Source: Guadua angustifolia
Lineage: Eukaryota > Streptophyta > Magnoliopsida > Poales > Poaceae
Length of the DNA: 64,000 nt
Assembly (NCBI GenBank): GCA_036346375.1
Contig: JAYEVE010000804.1
Span: 49,406 to 113,405 of the forward strand
Reading direction: 5' to 3'
Part shown: positions 22,047 through 33,990 of the stretch, piece by piece
Layout of the letters: each line of letters begins with the position of its first letter
Position numbering within the stretch: position 1 is the first letter of the stretch
The notes under the pieces: model-generated
Told to the model about the DNA's origin: nothing
The model's database searches: none
The model's input: the letters and a program-made list of their open reading frames with translations, nothing else
Position numbers and translations under genes: made by a program

Positions 22047-24596
22047 CTAGCTTCTTAGTCGCCTGGCTATCTGACCCAACACCCAGCGTACGTCTTTCCA
22101 GACATTTCCCTGAAAACATAAAGCATTTCTCAGTTTCCACACTGTCCATAGCACAGCAGAAGTACAGAAATTCACCACCGCATGTTTCTTCCTACTAATC
22201 CATAACCTGGCCGCACTATCAAAAGAATCCCCTATATTCAAATTCAAAACATCAGACATTTCATTCCAAACAACTTTACTAACACAACACGTGAAGAATA
22301 AATGAGATATGGTCTCAGCATCAACACAAAATAAACATGTAATGTCGTCTACGTTTTGTCTTTTACTCAAATTATCTCTAGTCATCAACTTATTATTAGC
22401 CAAAAGCCAAAGAAAAACATGAATTCGAGGTGGAACATCGATCTTCCACACAACAGGAATGAAAATAGGCTGGATACCTCTAAAACTAATAACAGCATAA
22501 AGTGATTGAACTGTATATACTCCCTTCGAATCAAACTGCCAAATGATGGAATCGCAATCTTCACTAAAGACAATGGATTCAGCCACACTTACCAATTCCT
22601 GCCACATATTCATTAACCTTTGAGAAACACTCCTATTAAAAGAAAGCTTCAGATTCTCACCATCCCATGCTTCTTGAACCAAAATGTTCTTCTGCATGGA
22701 TAACACATAAAGAGGCCAAAACTGAATAGCTAAACTAGATGTACCAAACCAGTGGTCCTCCCAAAATCTTACACTTTTTCCATCACCAATTTTCCACATA
22801 AAACCCATTTTAGCAGCTTTGGCTGCCCAAAGAACACCCTTCCAAAAGGGGGAAGCTTTATCATCGGGGCAACAAAACAGATTAGGCTCATGAGTTTTAT
22901 ATTTAGTATCAACAATCTGTCTCCAGAGACTATCCTGTCTCAAATAATATCTAGAAACCCAAGACGCCAGTAAGCACAAATTCAAGTTTCTTAAATCAGG
23001 AACACCCAGGCCACCATATTCTTTTTTCTGAGCAATCAATTGCCAGTTTGCTAAATGATAACGATTTTTCTGGGCACTATCATTCCAAAAAAAATGAGCC
23101 ATCTGGGAGTTAATCTCCTGAATCGCCCATTTAGGAAATTTAATAACTGACAACAGATATATGGGAATACTAGCTAGGCAAGATTTCAACAAGGTCAATC
23201 TACCACCATAAGATAATAGACGCCCCCTCCAGCCAGCAACCCTTTTAATGACCTTATCCACCACCGGCTGAATATCTCCCCTTCTCAAACGAGTAAAATG
23301 TAAAGGAACTCCAAGATATTTAAAAGGAAAAGAACCCAGATTACAACAGAAAAGTCTAGCTAGTTTATTCTTATCCCCTTCATCTAAACCTACACCCATC
23401 AAATCACTTTTGTCATAATTAATTTTCATCCCAGAAATCTGCTCAAAACAGGAAAGGAGGCACTTAAAGTTTCTAGCTTTTTCAATATCATTCTTCAGAA
23501 AAATCACCGTATCATCAGCATACTGAAGGCTAATAATACCTCCCGAACACACATTTGTCATCATACCTTCTATCAAATTCTTATGAGCAGCTTTAATAAG
23601 CATCCTAGAAAAAACATCAACCACAAGATTAAAAAGCAAGGGAGAGAGAGGGTCCCCTTGCCTCAGCCCTTTACCAGGCCTAAAGTATTTGCTGTTTTCC
23701 TCATTTATTCGCACACACATATACCCTCCTGTCACCACATTCATAATCCAGTTAACCCACTTCTTCCCGAAACCTCTACTCCTCAACATAGCCTCAAGGA
23801 AGCTCCAAAACACATGGTCATAAGCTTTTTCATAATCTATTTTGAAAATAACCCCTTGCTCTTTCCTACTGGCCACATCATGAATAATTTCATGAGCCGC
23901 CATAACACTCTCCAAAATAAATCTACCTTTATCAAAAGCAGTTTGATTAGGAGCAATAATTCTGTCAGCAATTTTAACCAGCCTATTATTCAAGGCTTTG
24001 GAGAAAATCTTGAAACTACAATTAATCAGACTAATAGGCCTAAATTTCTTCAAGGTCCTAGCTTCATTTTCTTTTGGAATTAGGATTATTATAGTATAAT
24101 TCAACCTGGACAGGTTCAAGTTCCCATTAAAGAAACAAAGAAACAAGGACATCAAATCCTTTTTCACAAGATCCCAAAACTTTTGATAGAACAAGAAAGA
24201 GAACCCATCTGGACCAGGGACCCCATCAGCATAGGAACCAAAAACCGCCTCTTTGATCTCAGATTCAGAAAAGGGGGCTTCCAACAACCCATTCTCAATA
24301 TCCTGAATTTTACTATTCATGTCCCAGAAATTATCATCCAAAGAAAGATTAATATTATTCTCCGGGCCAAACAAATTCTTATAAAAGTTCACCGCCAAAT
24401 CTAACATACCCTTAGTGTCCTCCACAGGACCATTATCACCCTCAAGGGCACTAATATGCTTCTTTCTTTTCCTCTGATTAGCAACTGTATGGAAATAGGC
24501 AGTATTTTTGTCCCCTTCTTTAACCTCTCTGTCCCTAGATCTTTGCTTAGCTTTTATCTCTTCAATACTCCAAATCTTATTCAACTCCTCCACCAT
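22047..24596 (-). pseudogene. LINE ORF2, reverse transcriptase and zf-RVT part
   Basis: An open segment of 849 codons. It contains [20 protein letters not shown], a block with [12 protein letters not shown] (first catalytic Asp), [18 protein letters not shown] and the catalytic YADDTVIF, all standard for plant non-LTR reverse transcriptases. After the thumb come [19 protein letters not shown] and [16 protein letters not shown]. Near the C-terminus a zf-RVT domain (PF13966) has [12 protein letters not shown] and the cysteines in [17 protein letters not shown]. This ATG is internal: the ORF continues upstream in the endonuclease frame after a one-base shift near 24640. Confidence 0.9.
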
Positions 24597-24621
24597 AATC
24601 TTTAATCTATTATTATCATCA

Positions 24622-25584
24622 TCAGAAAGCTGGGAAACCTCTCTTTTTTATGTCTAGAACATCAATTTCTGTAATTAACTTAGTCTTATATCTTCTTATT
24701 TCAGAATTGACATTCATAGACCAACCTCTGATCTTTTTCCTTAGATTTCTAATTTTACATTGCCACACCTCTAAAGGGTCTGTCATATTGCAAGGAGAGT
24801 TCCAAGACTTCTCAACCACCTCAACAAAATCAGGTCTAGTCAACCACCACTTTTCAAATCTAAAAATTCTATGCTTCCTACCATCCACAACACCGAAGTC
24901 TAGAAATAAAGGAACATGATCACTAATGGCTTTAAAGCCAGCCTTAACTACAGCTTCAGGATAAAACTGCTCAAAAGAAGTGGTTACAAAAATTTTATCA
25001 AGAGCCGCCATAATAGGGTGCTCTTGATTGTTACACCAAGTATACGATCTAGACGAGTCTTTCAATTCAATCATCCCCCAATTATTACACCAATCGTTCA
25101 AGAGGAAAGCCCAATGGTGATTAATCACCCCATTACTTTTTTCAGACTGCTTTCTAGCAATATTAAAATCACCCCCAAAAATGGTCGGCCCATCCCAAGC
25201 ACTCATAATAGAATGCAACTCATCTAAAAAATTTTGCTTGCCCTCATCATAAGGAGAGCCATACACTACCACTAATCTCCAAACAAAGTTATCAGCAATA
25301 TTTTTTATATCACAATAAATGCAGAACTTAAAACAAGTACAAGCAGTTAATTCAAATTTGGTAGAACTCACACCAACCAAAATACCACCAGCTGTACCCA
25401 TAGCAGGTAACCAATTCCAAATGTAATCTCTATTAATATCTCTTAACATATACTGCTCAAAATTGGCTTTCTTAGTTTCTTGAATACCTACAAAGTCTAA
25501 CTTATTGTCAGAAATAAAATCAGCAACCGCCATACTTCTTCCAGTTTTATTCAAGCCTCTAATGTTCCAGAATGCTCCTTTCAT
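24622..25584 (-). pseudogene. LINE ORF2, N-terminal apurinic-type endonuclease
   Basis: The ATG at 25584 opens 320 codons with the exonuclease-endonuclease-phosphatase fold: MKGAFWNIRGLNK (Asn of motif I), FVGIQETKK (catalytic Glu), the FGGDFNIAR block (Asp/Asn) and SDHVPLFLDFG (catalytic Asp-His). All expected active-site residues are visible. It nicks target DNA for target-primed reverse transcription. It overlaps the end of ORF1 by about 26 bases. The frame ends at 24622 because of one extra A in a six-A run near 24640; the RT continues in the next frame. Confidence 0.88.
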
Positions 25585-27440
25585 TATTAACCATTTGTTT
25601 TGTATTACTCACTACCTGAGACCATGTCTTTTCCCTGTCCATCTCCACACCTTCCATAATTGAAGAGTTTATTTGTGGAGACATCCCCATCAATGGGGGG
25701 AACTCATTATGAACTAAACTTTCATCTAAATCTACAGGAAGAAGTAAATCTAGATTATTAGCCTCAAAAGCCATAACCCTTTCTTTCTCTATCTTTTTTA
25801 TTTTTTCAACATTCTCAACTATGTTTTGGGTATCACTTCCTAATCTCACATCAACATGAGCAGCCATTTCAATTAATTGCTCATTATGTAAAGAGTAAAA
25901 GGAATTACCACTTTTTGGATTATGTTTAGATTCCAAATTCTTATACTTCACATACTCTTGAGCTCTTTGCATAACCGTTTTTCCATCTTCATTAAATCTT
26001 CTAGGACGATCCACCCTCAAGGATGGCCCCCATTTGTCTTCTGGTTGTTTAGACACCATAACCTCTGTCCCAGCTTGTTCTCCCACCACTTCCTCCTGAA
26101 TGCATTTGTTAAATTCATTCAGCAGACCACCTTCCACACTGCCTCTATTGTCCAGCGTGAAATCCTCTCCTTCAATCTCCACTTCTTCATCAGATTCAGA
26201 TTCACCCAATTCCATATCTTTCAAGAAGTATTCACTGCTCATCTTCCTGCCATCCGCTGCCAGCAAATTGAAAGAATCCCACCTCGAATGCTGCGAAGAA
26301 GTCTCCTCCAGAACGCCCACATGAGTATTTTTCCCATCTTCCTGGACCTCACGATTTTTAGCTTTAACAGTCTGCTTAGGCGTTGTCCAAACATCCTCAT
26401 CTTGACCAGCTTCAATTTCAGAATCTTGTCTGGAACTAGCGTTCATACATTATTGAAGCTGTTCAACCTGATCGAATACATCCCTTATCTCACCCAAAGC
26501 ATTAACTGACCTATATCCTTCACCAGCCCTACTGCCACTAGGGGTTGTTGTCTTAGATCCTTTCTGCAGACTCTTATTTTTGTCAACTTCCATGGTATTT
26601 TGCTCACTGTTTTGATCGCCCAAGTCATCAGCTTCTTCATTATCTTCTTCTTGGTCATCATCATTATCATCTTCATTCGGTTTGGGAGGTCCACCCAACT
26701 CCTGAGTATAATCTTCTACCACAAAAGAGATCAGATACAATTTCTTGTCCATTTCATACAATCTTTCCACAGGAATCCGGCCAGGGTCTCTACAAGCAAT
26801 TTTAACTCTAGCCATCTCATAAAAAGACTTGAACAAACCGGACCAGTCCACATCAATCATAATACCCAGCCCAGAAGAAATTTGAGCAAAGATAGACCAG
26901 TCACACCATTTAGGAGGTATACCCCTTATCTGTATCCACACTTCTTTTAACTCATCATATGATTCAAGCTCACCAATCCACTCTAAAACCTCCACTTCTA
27001 CACCCTCCTTTCTTAAGTTGAATGAAGGATAGTTCTTTATATCAGACTCTCTCTTATGTGGAGGAAATCTGACAAGGAATTTACCCACATCTAATTCTCT
27101 GATTTGCCATGGCCATTCTCTACAGTAAATGGCAGATAGTTCCCTCTCAAGCTCTGTCAAAGTAATCATTCCTCTTTTGACTCTGACAACGCCACAATTC
27201 TTCAAATTCAACCATTGAGTAGACTCTACAGTAGGCACGTCTAAGTGATAAAAGCCCAAACCTCTACCAGCACTACCCATGTAAACAGCTTGAGGTAAAG
27301 TTTTAGACCAAGCAGGGAAAATATTCATATGGTGTCCAGGCACAGCACAGATGAAGCAAACCTTAGGTCTCTTACACATCCCAACAAAATGCCCAGGCTC
27401 TCCACAATTAAAACAAGTTAGGTCACGGTACCTTGGGTCA
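25559..27440 (-). pseudogene. LINE ORF1 (zinc knuckles, DUF4283), broken by one stop
   Basis: On the minus strand a first CCHC knuckle (CFNCGEPGHFVGMC, near 27385-27430) is followed by a second (CFICAVPGHHMN). A DUF4283-like domain follows with LDVGKFLVRFPPHK and WVQIRGIPPKWCDW-type blocks (about 26900-27120); this domain is common in plant LINE ORF1 proteins and binds nucleic acid. An acidic linker with runs of Asp/Glu lies near 26660. An in-frame TAA at 26447-26452 interrupts the protein, after which the same frame continues to 25559 in a polar tail. Confidence 0.82.
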
Positions 27441-27605
27441 ATGACTATTCGTTCCTCATCTGTAACTATCTCCAGATTATGTTGCTGAGGCCTCCGCCTT
27501 CTTCGATGCAGTCTTTGTCAATTTCTTCTTCAGATCCGCCTTGTCTTTGGATGGATGAGCTCTCACTCCTTGCGGCATTTGCACAGCTTGAGGGCTAGGA
27601 CGGTG

Positions 27606-28481
27606 CTATTGTATCATCTGGGGAGGTAAAGGAGGCGGGGGAGGTCGAGGATGCTGCGGACCTGGAGGACGCAGGGCCTGCCTCTGATGATGTTGAAATT
27701 GTTGAGGAGGAGGCTGATAGCGAGCCGGCCTAGTCGGGCGTGGCTCCGGCTGCCAAATCCATCGACCGCTCACATGATCATCCACCATTTTCCCTCTACA
27801 CACCACTTCCGCAAAAGTCCCCTTCGAGATTGAAGAACACAGGTCTCTGGCAAAACTAAGTCGGACCGGATTTGCAACAAGACGATCCTCTCTTCTTACT
27901 GGGAAGCAATCACTCAGAGCAAAGTTCCTCCGCTGCACTAATTCCTTTCTAACCCAAAAGAGAACCTCACCGCAAGATGAAACCCTAGAAATGTCGATTG
28001 GGGAAGGAATGGCCCAAAGCTGGCCAAAAAACTCTTCGATCTCATTCTCATCTCCTCTCGGGTTGAAATCAATCTTCACCCGCGATTCACCCCGCGATTG
28101 ACTGCCTTGGGGCTCTACCACTGTGGGGGCAGCAGAACCAGAGATCCCACTGACTCGTGGGGACGAATATTTATCACAACATACCGAAAACGCCCTCGAA
28201 TCAGCAATTGATTTGTCTCCCGCCATTGCCGAATTCAAAACCTCAACCTTCGATACTGACAAAGGGATGAGATCCGCCGCCACCTTCGCACGATGCTCAT
28301 CATAGTCAGTGACGGCGAGGGAGGTAGATCGTTGGGGATGCGCCACCGCTCCTCTTCGATCTGGGGGATGCGCCGCCCCTCCTCTTCGATCTCCATCACT
28401 TCTATGATCCCGATCATCGGCATGATCTCGAAACGAGCATGGGAGAGGAAGAGGAGGAGGAGCGCTTCGATGGCTGAGCAT
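27606..28481 (-). pseudogene. LINE ORF1, N-terminal segment in a shifted frame
   Basis: An open minus-strand segment starts at an ATG only 9 bases from the element's 5' end. The first ~75 codons are Arg/Asp/Pro-rich low complexity; a second Met (MAGDKSIADSRAF) about codon 90 is a more likely start. The segment includes PIDISRVSSCGEVLFWVRKE and ends in a proline-rich tail that runs into a stop at 27606; the knuckle region beyond is in another frame. I do not recognise a named domain. Confidence 0.6.
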
Positions 28482-28505
28482 GATCTCGAAACCTTCCTAT
28501 AATTT

Positions 28506-28830
28506 GATCCTAAACTCTTGTAAGCTGTAGGTACAACATCAAAGAAATATGACGTACAATTTTTCACCTGAATGGCAAAGCTAATAAGTCAATCCCCTAA
28601 TCCTAAAATCAGTAGTAAGTAGCAACATGTCAATCTTACAATGATAATGTTTCCTTTACTTGTGCAAGGTAAATACCTTTTTCGAATTATGATAAAAGAC
28701 TAAGGCTCGGTAAGGGCTGAATTGCCAAGGGTAGGATGTTGTTCACCAATAATTAAAAATGCTATCAACATTGGACATAGCACCTCGCTCTGTTTGGAGA
28801 AGAAATAATAAAAAAACTAGCAATAATAGC
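28506..28830. other. Unassigned intergenic region
   Basis: AT-rich, no supported gene. It may continue the sequence that stood beside the LINE target site. Confidence 0.35.
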
Positions 28831-30240
28831 GCGCTACGCTGCGCCGTTTTGCAGATGATCTATTGGTATGGACATATCATCTAAAGTAGTGGGATCATAG
28901 TCTTTAACCCATTATATAAGTTTAGATGGGCAAAGTACAGATATATGTTCGGTGTAAACAACGGAGAAATATTATTCCGTTTATAGGCCTAAATGGTTGT
29001 ATTTTTTGTTTTTTTGCGTAATTACGATCTTCTTATTTTCTTTAAAAAAAGGGTCGCTAGGACCCCTCGGCGAATCTATGAACCGGTTTAAATAAATCGG
29101 TCGGCGTTTTTTTTTTTTGGGCTAAAACCGCAGAGAGATATAAATGTAATTGTGTTTGTATTTTTTTTGCGTTAGGACCTTTGGCAAACATATGAGCTGC
29201 TATAGAACTTGATTTAATGTGTTTTTTTAGAAAACCGTGTTTAGACAGGATAACGCACTACGCTACGTCGCGTATGACGATACAACGCGAAAAAATTGAG
29301 AAATCTAGTTGTATTTTCGGTTTCCATATTTGTTTAAAAAAAATATCAGGTTGTGTTTTTGGTTTCCATATTTGTTTAAAAAAATAGGTCGTTAGGACCT
29401 GTCGGCGAATCTATGGGCTGCTATAAACCTTCGACTATAAATTTGCGATAAATTTGTGTTTTTTTATTGTAGGTGAAAAAAGTGACGAAAATATTTTTCT
29501 CGGGAAAAACGGAGAAAGGACCTAGTTTTTTGTTTTTGGGCGAAAACCGTAGAGAGATATAAATGTAATTTTGTTTGTATTTTTTTTTGCGTTAGGACCC
29601 GTTGGCAAACATATGAGTTGCTATAGAACTTCGACGAATCTGTGTTTTTTTTAGAAAACCGCGTTTAGCTAGGATAACGCACTACGCTACGTCGCGTATG
29701 ACAATACAACGCGAAAAATCTGAGAAATCTGGTTGTATTTTCGGTTTCCATATTTGTTTAAAAAAATAGGTCGCTAGGACCTGTCGGCGAATCTATGGGC
29801 TGCTATAAACCTTCGACTATAAATTTACGATTTGCGACGAATCTGTATTTTTTTACTATAGGCGGAAAAAGTGACGAAAACATTTTTCTTGGGAAAAACG
29901 GAGAAAGGACCTAGACGTAAATAGTAAGAGCCTGTTTGTTACGTTTTTAGACCTGTCCGCTATCCTAAAAAATTAGAAAAGGGCTTGTTCGCGATTGGAA
30001 TCTAACGAAAGGGTTTTTCCGTAAAACGGCGCGCCAGGGACCCGAACGCGATGAATGGGAAAAAATCTTCCTCTCACAAAAAATCACGAAGGACCTATTC
30101 GTAATCTGCAGGGACCTATCCGTATTTTGAAGAAACGAAGGGGCTTTTTCGCAAATGTCGCAAAGTGACAGGTGGACCGGTTGGAAGCTCTCCAATTCCT
30201 TCGGCTATAAAGGGTGCAACCATTAGCATAAATTTACGAT
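28831..30240. repeat. Degenerate repeat family, copy B, with internal duplication
   Basis: Shares its right part with copy A: GGAGAAAGGAC, GTTACGTTTT, AAATTAGAAAAGGGCTTG and AAGTGACAGGTGGA occur in the same order in 8225-8500 and 29895-30175. Within copy B a ~400-bp unit is duplicated: GATAACGCACTACGCTACGT occurs near 29250 and 29670, and ATATTTGTTTAAAAAAA three times. It begins near a TAGCGCGCTACGCTGCGCCG palindrome-like block. No coding capacity. Class unknown. Confidence 0.6.
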
Positions 30241-30358
30241 AGAAGAACCGTAAGGAACACTGTTAAGTACACACAATAATATGCAGCAACGCTTTAGATT
30301 TCTTAGTTTGGGTAAAATGCTCATGCCTCATGCTGGGCTCATGCGACAAAGTTGCTAA

Positions 30359-30589
30359 ACATGTGTTTAGTTGGTGGATGAGGTTAAATGAGATGGGATG
30401 ATCTTGTACCCTTTGATTTCATTGTTTTGGGTAAATGGAAAGGTTTACTATCTATAGGTTATATTTCTCAAATTTGTATTCCATCATCTAAAATGAGATG
30501 ATTTTATTCAAATAACTAAACACATGAATATTTTTTTTCTTCAACCATCTTATACATGTGCCACTTGTACAAGTAACCAAACACACCCT
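30359..30589. mobile_element. Possible Tourist-like MITE
   Basis: Flanked by TAA at 30356-30358 and 30590-30592. The left end ACATGTGTTTAGTTGG and the inverted right end AGGGTGTGTTTGGTTA are imperfect inverted repeats. Size (231 bases) fits. The match is weaker than for 8633-9179. Confidence 0.45.
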
Positions 30590-30592
30590 TAA

Positions 30593-31008
30593 CAGCTAGC
30601 TAACTATTTACTTCTACTATTTTTCTGTAAGGTTAGCTCAACCTGAACTGATCAAGGTATTAAACATCAGTGTAGTCAATTAGCGAAGGTGTTAACAGTC
30701 TAACAAAAATGAAGCAAAAACACAGCTACCTACCATAAACTTCACCTGAAAATCAAGCTTCTCCTCTCCAACTATGGCCTCGGCTCTCTACCATCATAAA
30801 CTCCAGTGATCTATGGAATCAATATCACTGGCCAAAAGAAGACAAGCTTTTATCTTGCCAGTGACCTGATTGCACGTCCAAACGGCACATAGTCTCATGA
30901 AGACCAGTATTTTCGAAAGGACAGGAAGCATTGGTATAAGAAGAACAGCAAATAAAAGTTCTGAGAGATCCATGTTTGTGATAGAAATCATCACAATGTT
31001 TCAGACAT
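30593..31008 (-). other. Candidate exon of an unrecognised gene next to CACTA-1
   Basis: A minus-strand open stretch (30794-30994) has a hydrophobic segment LLFAVLLIPMLPVLSKILVF and ends in a stop. Further left, LDFQ is followed by GTGAAG, a donor-like site. I do not recognise the protein. CACTA-1 lies immediately to the right. Confidence 0.25.
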
Positions 31009-31024
31009 TTACACTACTACAGAA

Positions 31025-31345
31025 TAGGTCATCACTGCTGGTTCGTCCACGCCATTACTGCCGGTTATGGGCGCCGACAATCATTGGTCGGCAGTGATAC
31101 TCGGGGTTATCACTTGCGGTGAGAACCGGCAAAGGATAATAGATATCATTGCGGTTCATTATACAACCGGCAAGTGATATTAGACTATCTCTGCCGGTTT
31201 ACACTAGCATCCGCGGTGATACTCAACTATCTCTGCGGTTCAACCTAGAATCCGCAGCGATATATGTATATCTCGCCGGCTTATACGACGAACAACGGTG
31301 ACTGTGTATATCACTTTGCGGTTCTGAATGCCAGCGGTGACAACA
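31025..31345. repeat. Left subterminal repeat array of CACTA-1
   Basis: At least eight copies, in both orientations, of a core like CTGCCGGTT or AACCGGCAGTGATA, many paired as inverted repeats. In En/Spm elements such subterminal motifs bind the TNPA protein. Confidence 0.75.
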
Positions 31346-31350
31346 ATTAA

Positions 31351-31533
31351 TGAAAAAATTTGTAGATGTACTTCATAGATTACTCTACAGTGTATAAAAT
31401 TGCGAGTTCAAATTCAATACATATGAGGACTTACAAAAACTCTTTTTTGTAAGTCCTCATATGTATTGAATTTGAACCTGCAATTTTATACATAGGTAGA
31501 GTAATCTATGAAGTACATCTACAAATTTTTTCA
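31351..31533. repeat. 183-bp near-perfect palindrome inside CACTA-1
   Basis: The left arm starts TGAAAAAATTTGTAGATG and the right arm ends CATCTACAAATTTTTTCA; between them the arms match almost base for base to a centre near 31441, with almost no loop. Transcribed RNA would fold into a long hairpin. Confidence 0.8.
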
Positions 31534-31949
31534 GAGTTTTCGTGACTTTTATTAGTTGGTGTGCACGATGTGTACACGGGAAGGCCTGTGTGCACATGAT
31601 ATATTGCCTTCAAATATATAGTATATAAAGCGTCGTTAGATCATAATTAAAATATATTAAAGCATCACAATATTTAGTTTTTTACAATTAATAGTCTGTT
31701 CACAAATGTAGTGTGAGTACATCTCATTCACTTTAGATCGAAGCTTTCGTCGTGGAACTCGCCCTTTGGATCGATGACTGTTTCACAATGAATCCAATGA
31801 TATGCTCTTGAATTGCTAAAATTTCTTTCGACGAGAATCGATTGGTTCTCGCTTGGAGTATTTGTTATTGAAGAAAAGAGAAATTTAATTAATGATGATA
31901 GATGTTAAATGAAAGAAAAGTAGGCATGAATGTGTAATTATATACCATG

Positions 31950-33640
31950 GCTTCGTTATAGCCGATACTCTTCGTGACAATTGAATGTAAATTTGTACAT
32001 ACGTAGTATGCGCATAAACTATTTCCCTGGTCCTGTCTCATGCATGGAAAGTCTATTATTATTTTGAAAGTTGTCCTGTAGGGAAGATGCGGACCACCTT
32101 TCTTGCAATACCGTATGAATGCGCTGTGAATGATTTTAAATAGTAATTAACCTTAAATACAATAGAATAAAATATTACTAGAGCAATAACACAACGATCG
32201 AGTTTACCTGTTCATCATCTTCCAAAAATTATGTTCATACTCACGAAGTTCTTTTCTCAACGAGTCCAAGACATAAACCCTGCTAGCTTCTAACTCGATG
32301 ACGAGGAGGACCCAGTGATAACTAGACATATATGTTAACACAGCCTATTAGTCCCACATCGTATCACGCAAAAATAGTAAAACAATATTAGAAGTAGGGT
32401 AATACGTACTTAAAGTTATAGGGTACAAGTACGGAGGTTTTCTTTCTCAGCTTGAAGAAAGTCTTAAATAAATAGTCTTCAACAAACTTTGGGTTATCAC
32501 GGACGAGTTTCTCGTTAACAAGCCCCGGATCGAGAAATCCTAAATCTTCATCCTTATTTTTGCACATAATCGTATCTCCATTCTACATATGTAAAAAGAA
32601 GTTAGACATACAGCTTGAACGGTAGAAGAATATACAATAATATAAATAGAGACTTACAAAGTCCATCGACCCGACTAAAGGACGCGTCGAGCATCTCGGT
32701 ACAACATATACAATTCGCAGAACTCTAACGAACATGCCATCCCCATTGTGAAAATCCGAATCTTTGTATTTCACCGATCGCCCACATACCCTCTTGGCAC
32801 CGCTGCATGTATATCGATGGACGTGCCGCAATTTTGTTGTTAGGTTCTCTAAATCTTTTGGTGGAGCTGCGGTTGCCCCATAATGTACTTCGTGTTAGAC
32901 CTAGCTCAGAATTACGACGTTGTTCAGCAAAGATCTTTTGAGCTTGTGACATCGACGCCAAAGACTAGCCATCTTCAAGTTTTGCTTTACGAGATGCGCT
33001 TCGTAGTCCGACATTTCCGAAGGTTGAAGCCCGCCTGCCTCTTTGGCTTTTGCCATACTCAAGAAAAACTCCTGCGCATTAGCATCGACTTTAGTCTTCT
33101 CGGGTGATGGCATCTTTTGGAAGTGAGATGTTACCTCGGCCTTCGTTTGCTCTTTGCGTTCTTCTTCAGTCATATCGGCCGGTAATTTCTTCTGAGGCTG
33201 TGCTGCCTTCACAGATGATCGAGATTTGGTACAAGACGATGCGGACTTCCGAGATGGTGCTGATGTTCGACTCTTCTTATGTGCCGGCTGAGGAGTTGGA
33301 CTTTTCCTGGCTGGTGCCGGAGGAGGAGTTGGACTTTTTCTGGATAGTGCCGGCGGAGGAGTTGGACTTTTCCTGGCTGGTGCCGGCGGAGGAGTTGGTC
33401 CTTTTGTGGATGGTGCCGGCGGAGGAGTTGGACTTGTCTTCATAGAACATGAAATTTTTCATTGGAAAAGTTGGACACGCAGTACTCCATGATCAATGAA
33501 GAAGAGGAGCGGGAGGAAGCCTATGGACAGTGGTACGCGAAAGAAGACAGCAACCAAGTCCCAAGTCCATTTCAAGCGAGCATGTCTCGTCATGGCTTCG
33601 CCTCTCGGTGTACCGGACGCTCTCGTGACACCCATGCTTC
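31950..33640 (-). pseudogene. CACTA-1 C48 (Ulp1-like) cysteine protease protein
   Basis: Reading right to left: a proline-rich N-terminal part with five KSPTPPPAPAR-type repeats (33290-33440), a basic Ser/Lys stretch, a coiled acidic region (EERKEQTKAEV), then spliced or broken segments. Near 32240-32330 HWVLLVIELEASRVYVLDS matches the His-containing strand and following Asp of the C48/Ulp1 fold. Near 32000-32045 QDQGNSLCAYYVC provides the Gln and catalytic Cys. Ulp1-like domains of this kind recur in the second ORF of plant CACTA elements, where the role is unclear; desumoylation is only a hypothesis. Exons are separated by AT-rich introns and I cannot confirm an intact reading frame. Confidence 0.65.
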
Positions 33641-33726
33641 TTGAACTTGCAGGGGCTTATTTTTTTAAAACACATACATTTTTGGTCAACAAAATATACA
33701 TACACATAAAATTGTAGGATCAAATT

Positions 33727-33826
33727 CATTATATATCGAGAGTTACAAACAAAGAAAGTTCAGCAAGTTTAAACTCTATAAACTTGTCGACTTTTCTTTT
33801 TTGTAACTCTCGATATAATGAATCTT
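33727..33826. repeat. Inverted repeat inside CACTA-1
   Basis: ATTCATTATATATCGAGAGT and its inverse ACTCTCGATATAATGAAT form arms of about 30-35 bp around a ~30-base loop. Confidence 0.65.
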
Positions 33827-33841
33827 GAAATCACATGCACA

Positions 33842-33990
33842 ACTGCTTACTATTACAATTAGTGGCACAACTATTAACTAAATGAACTACAACTACTTAC
33901 TATTACAATTAGTGGCACAAAACAAATATTTACAACACATGTATACATCTTTACGAAACAAATATTTACAACACATGTATACATCTTTCA
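33842..33990. repeat. Short tandem duplications inside CACTA-1
   Basis: CTTACTATTACAATTAGTGG is present twice, about 55 bases apart, followed by two copies of AAATATTTACAACACATGTA about 36 bases apart. Confidence 0.7.

Larger units (their letters stand above)
21540..28490 (-). mobile_element. L1-type LINE, near full length
   Basis: The element is bounded by a perfect 15-bp direct repeat ACCTTCCTATAATTT (21525-21539 and 28491-28505), a typical L1 target duplication. The minus strand encodes ORF1 with zinc knuckles and DUF4283, then ORF2 with apurinic-type endonuclease, reverse transcriptase and a zf-RVT domain. AATAAAA lies near the 3' end, but no long poly-A tail remains. ORF1 has a stop and frame change and ORF2 one frameshift, so this copy is inactive. 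It lies about 440 bases right of the TRIM. Confidence 0.92.

Noticed and set aside
26100..26324. Plus-strand frames across the LINE
   Set aside because: Shadows of ORF1 and ORF2 on the minus strand.
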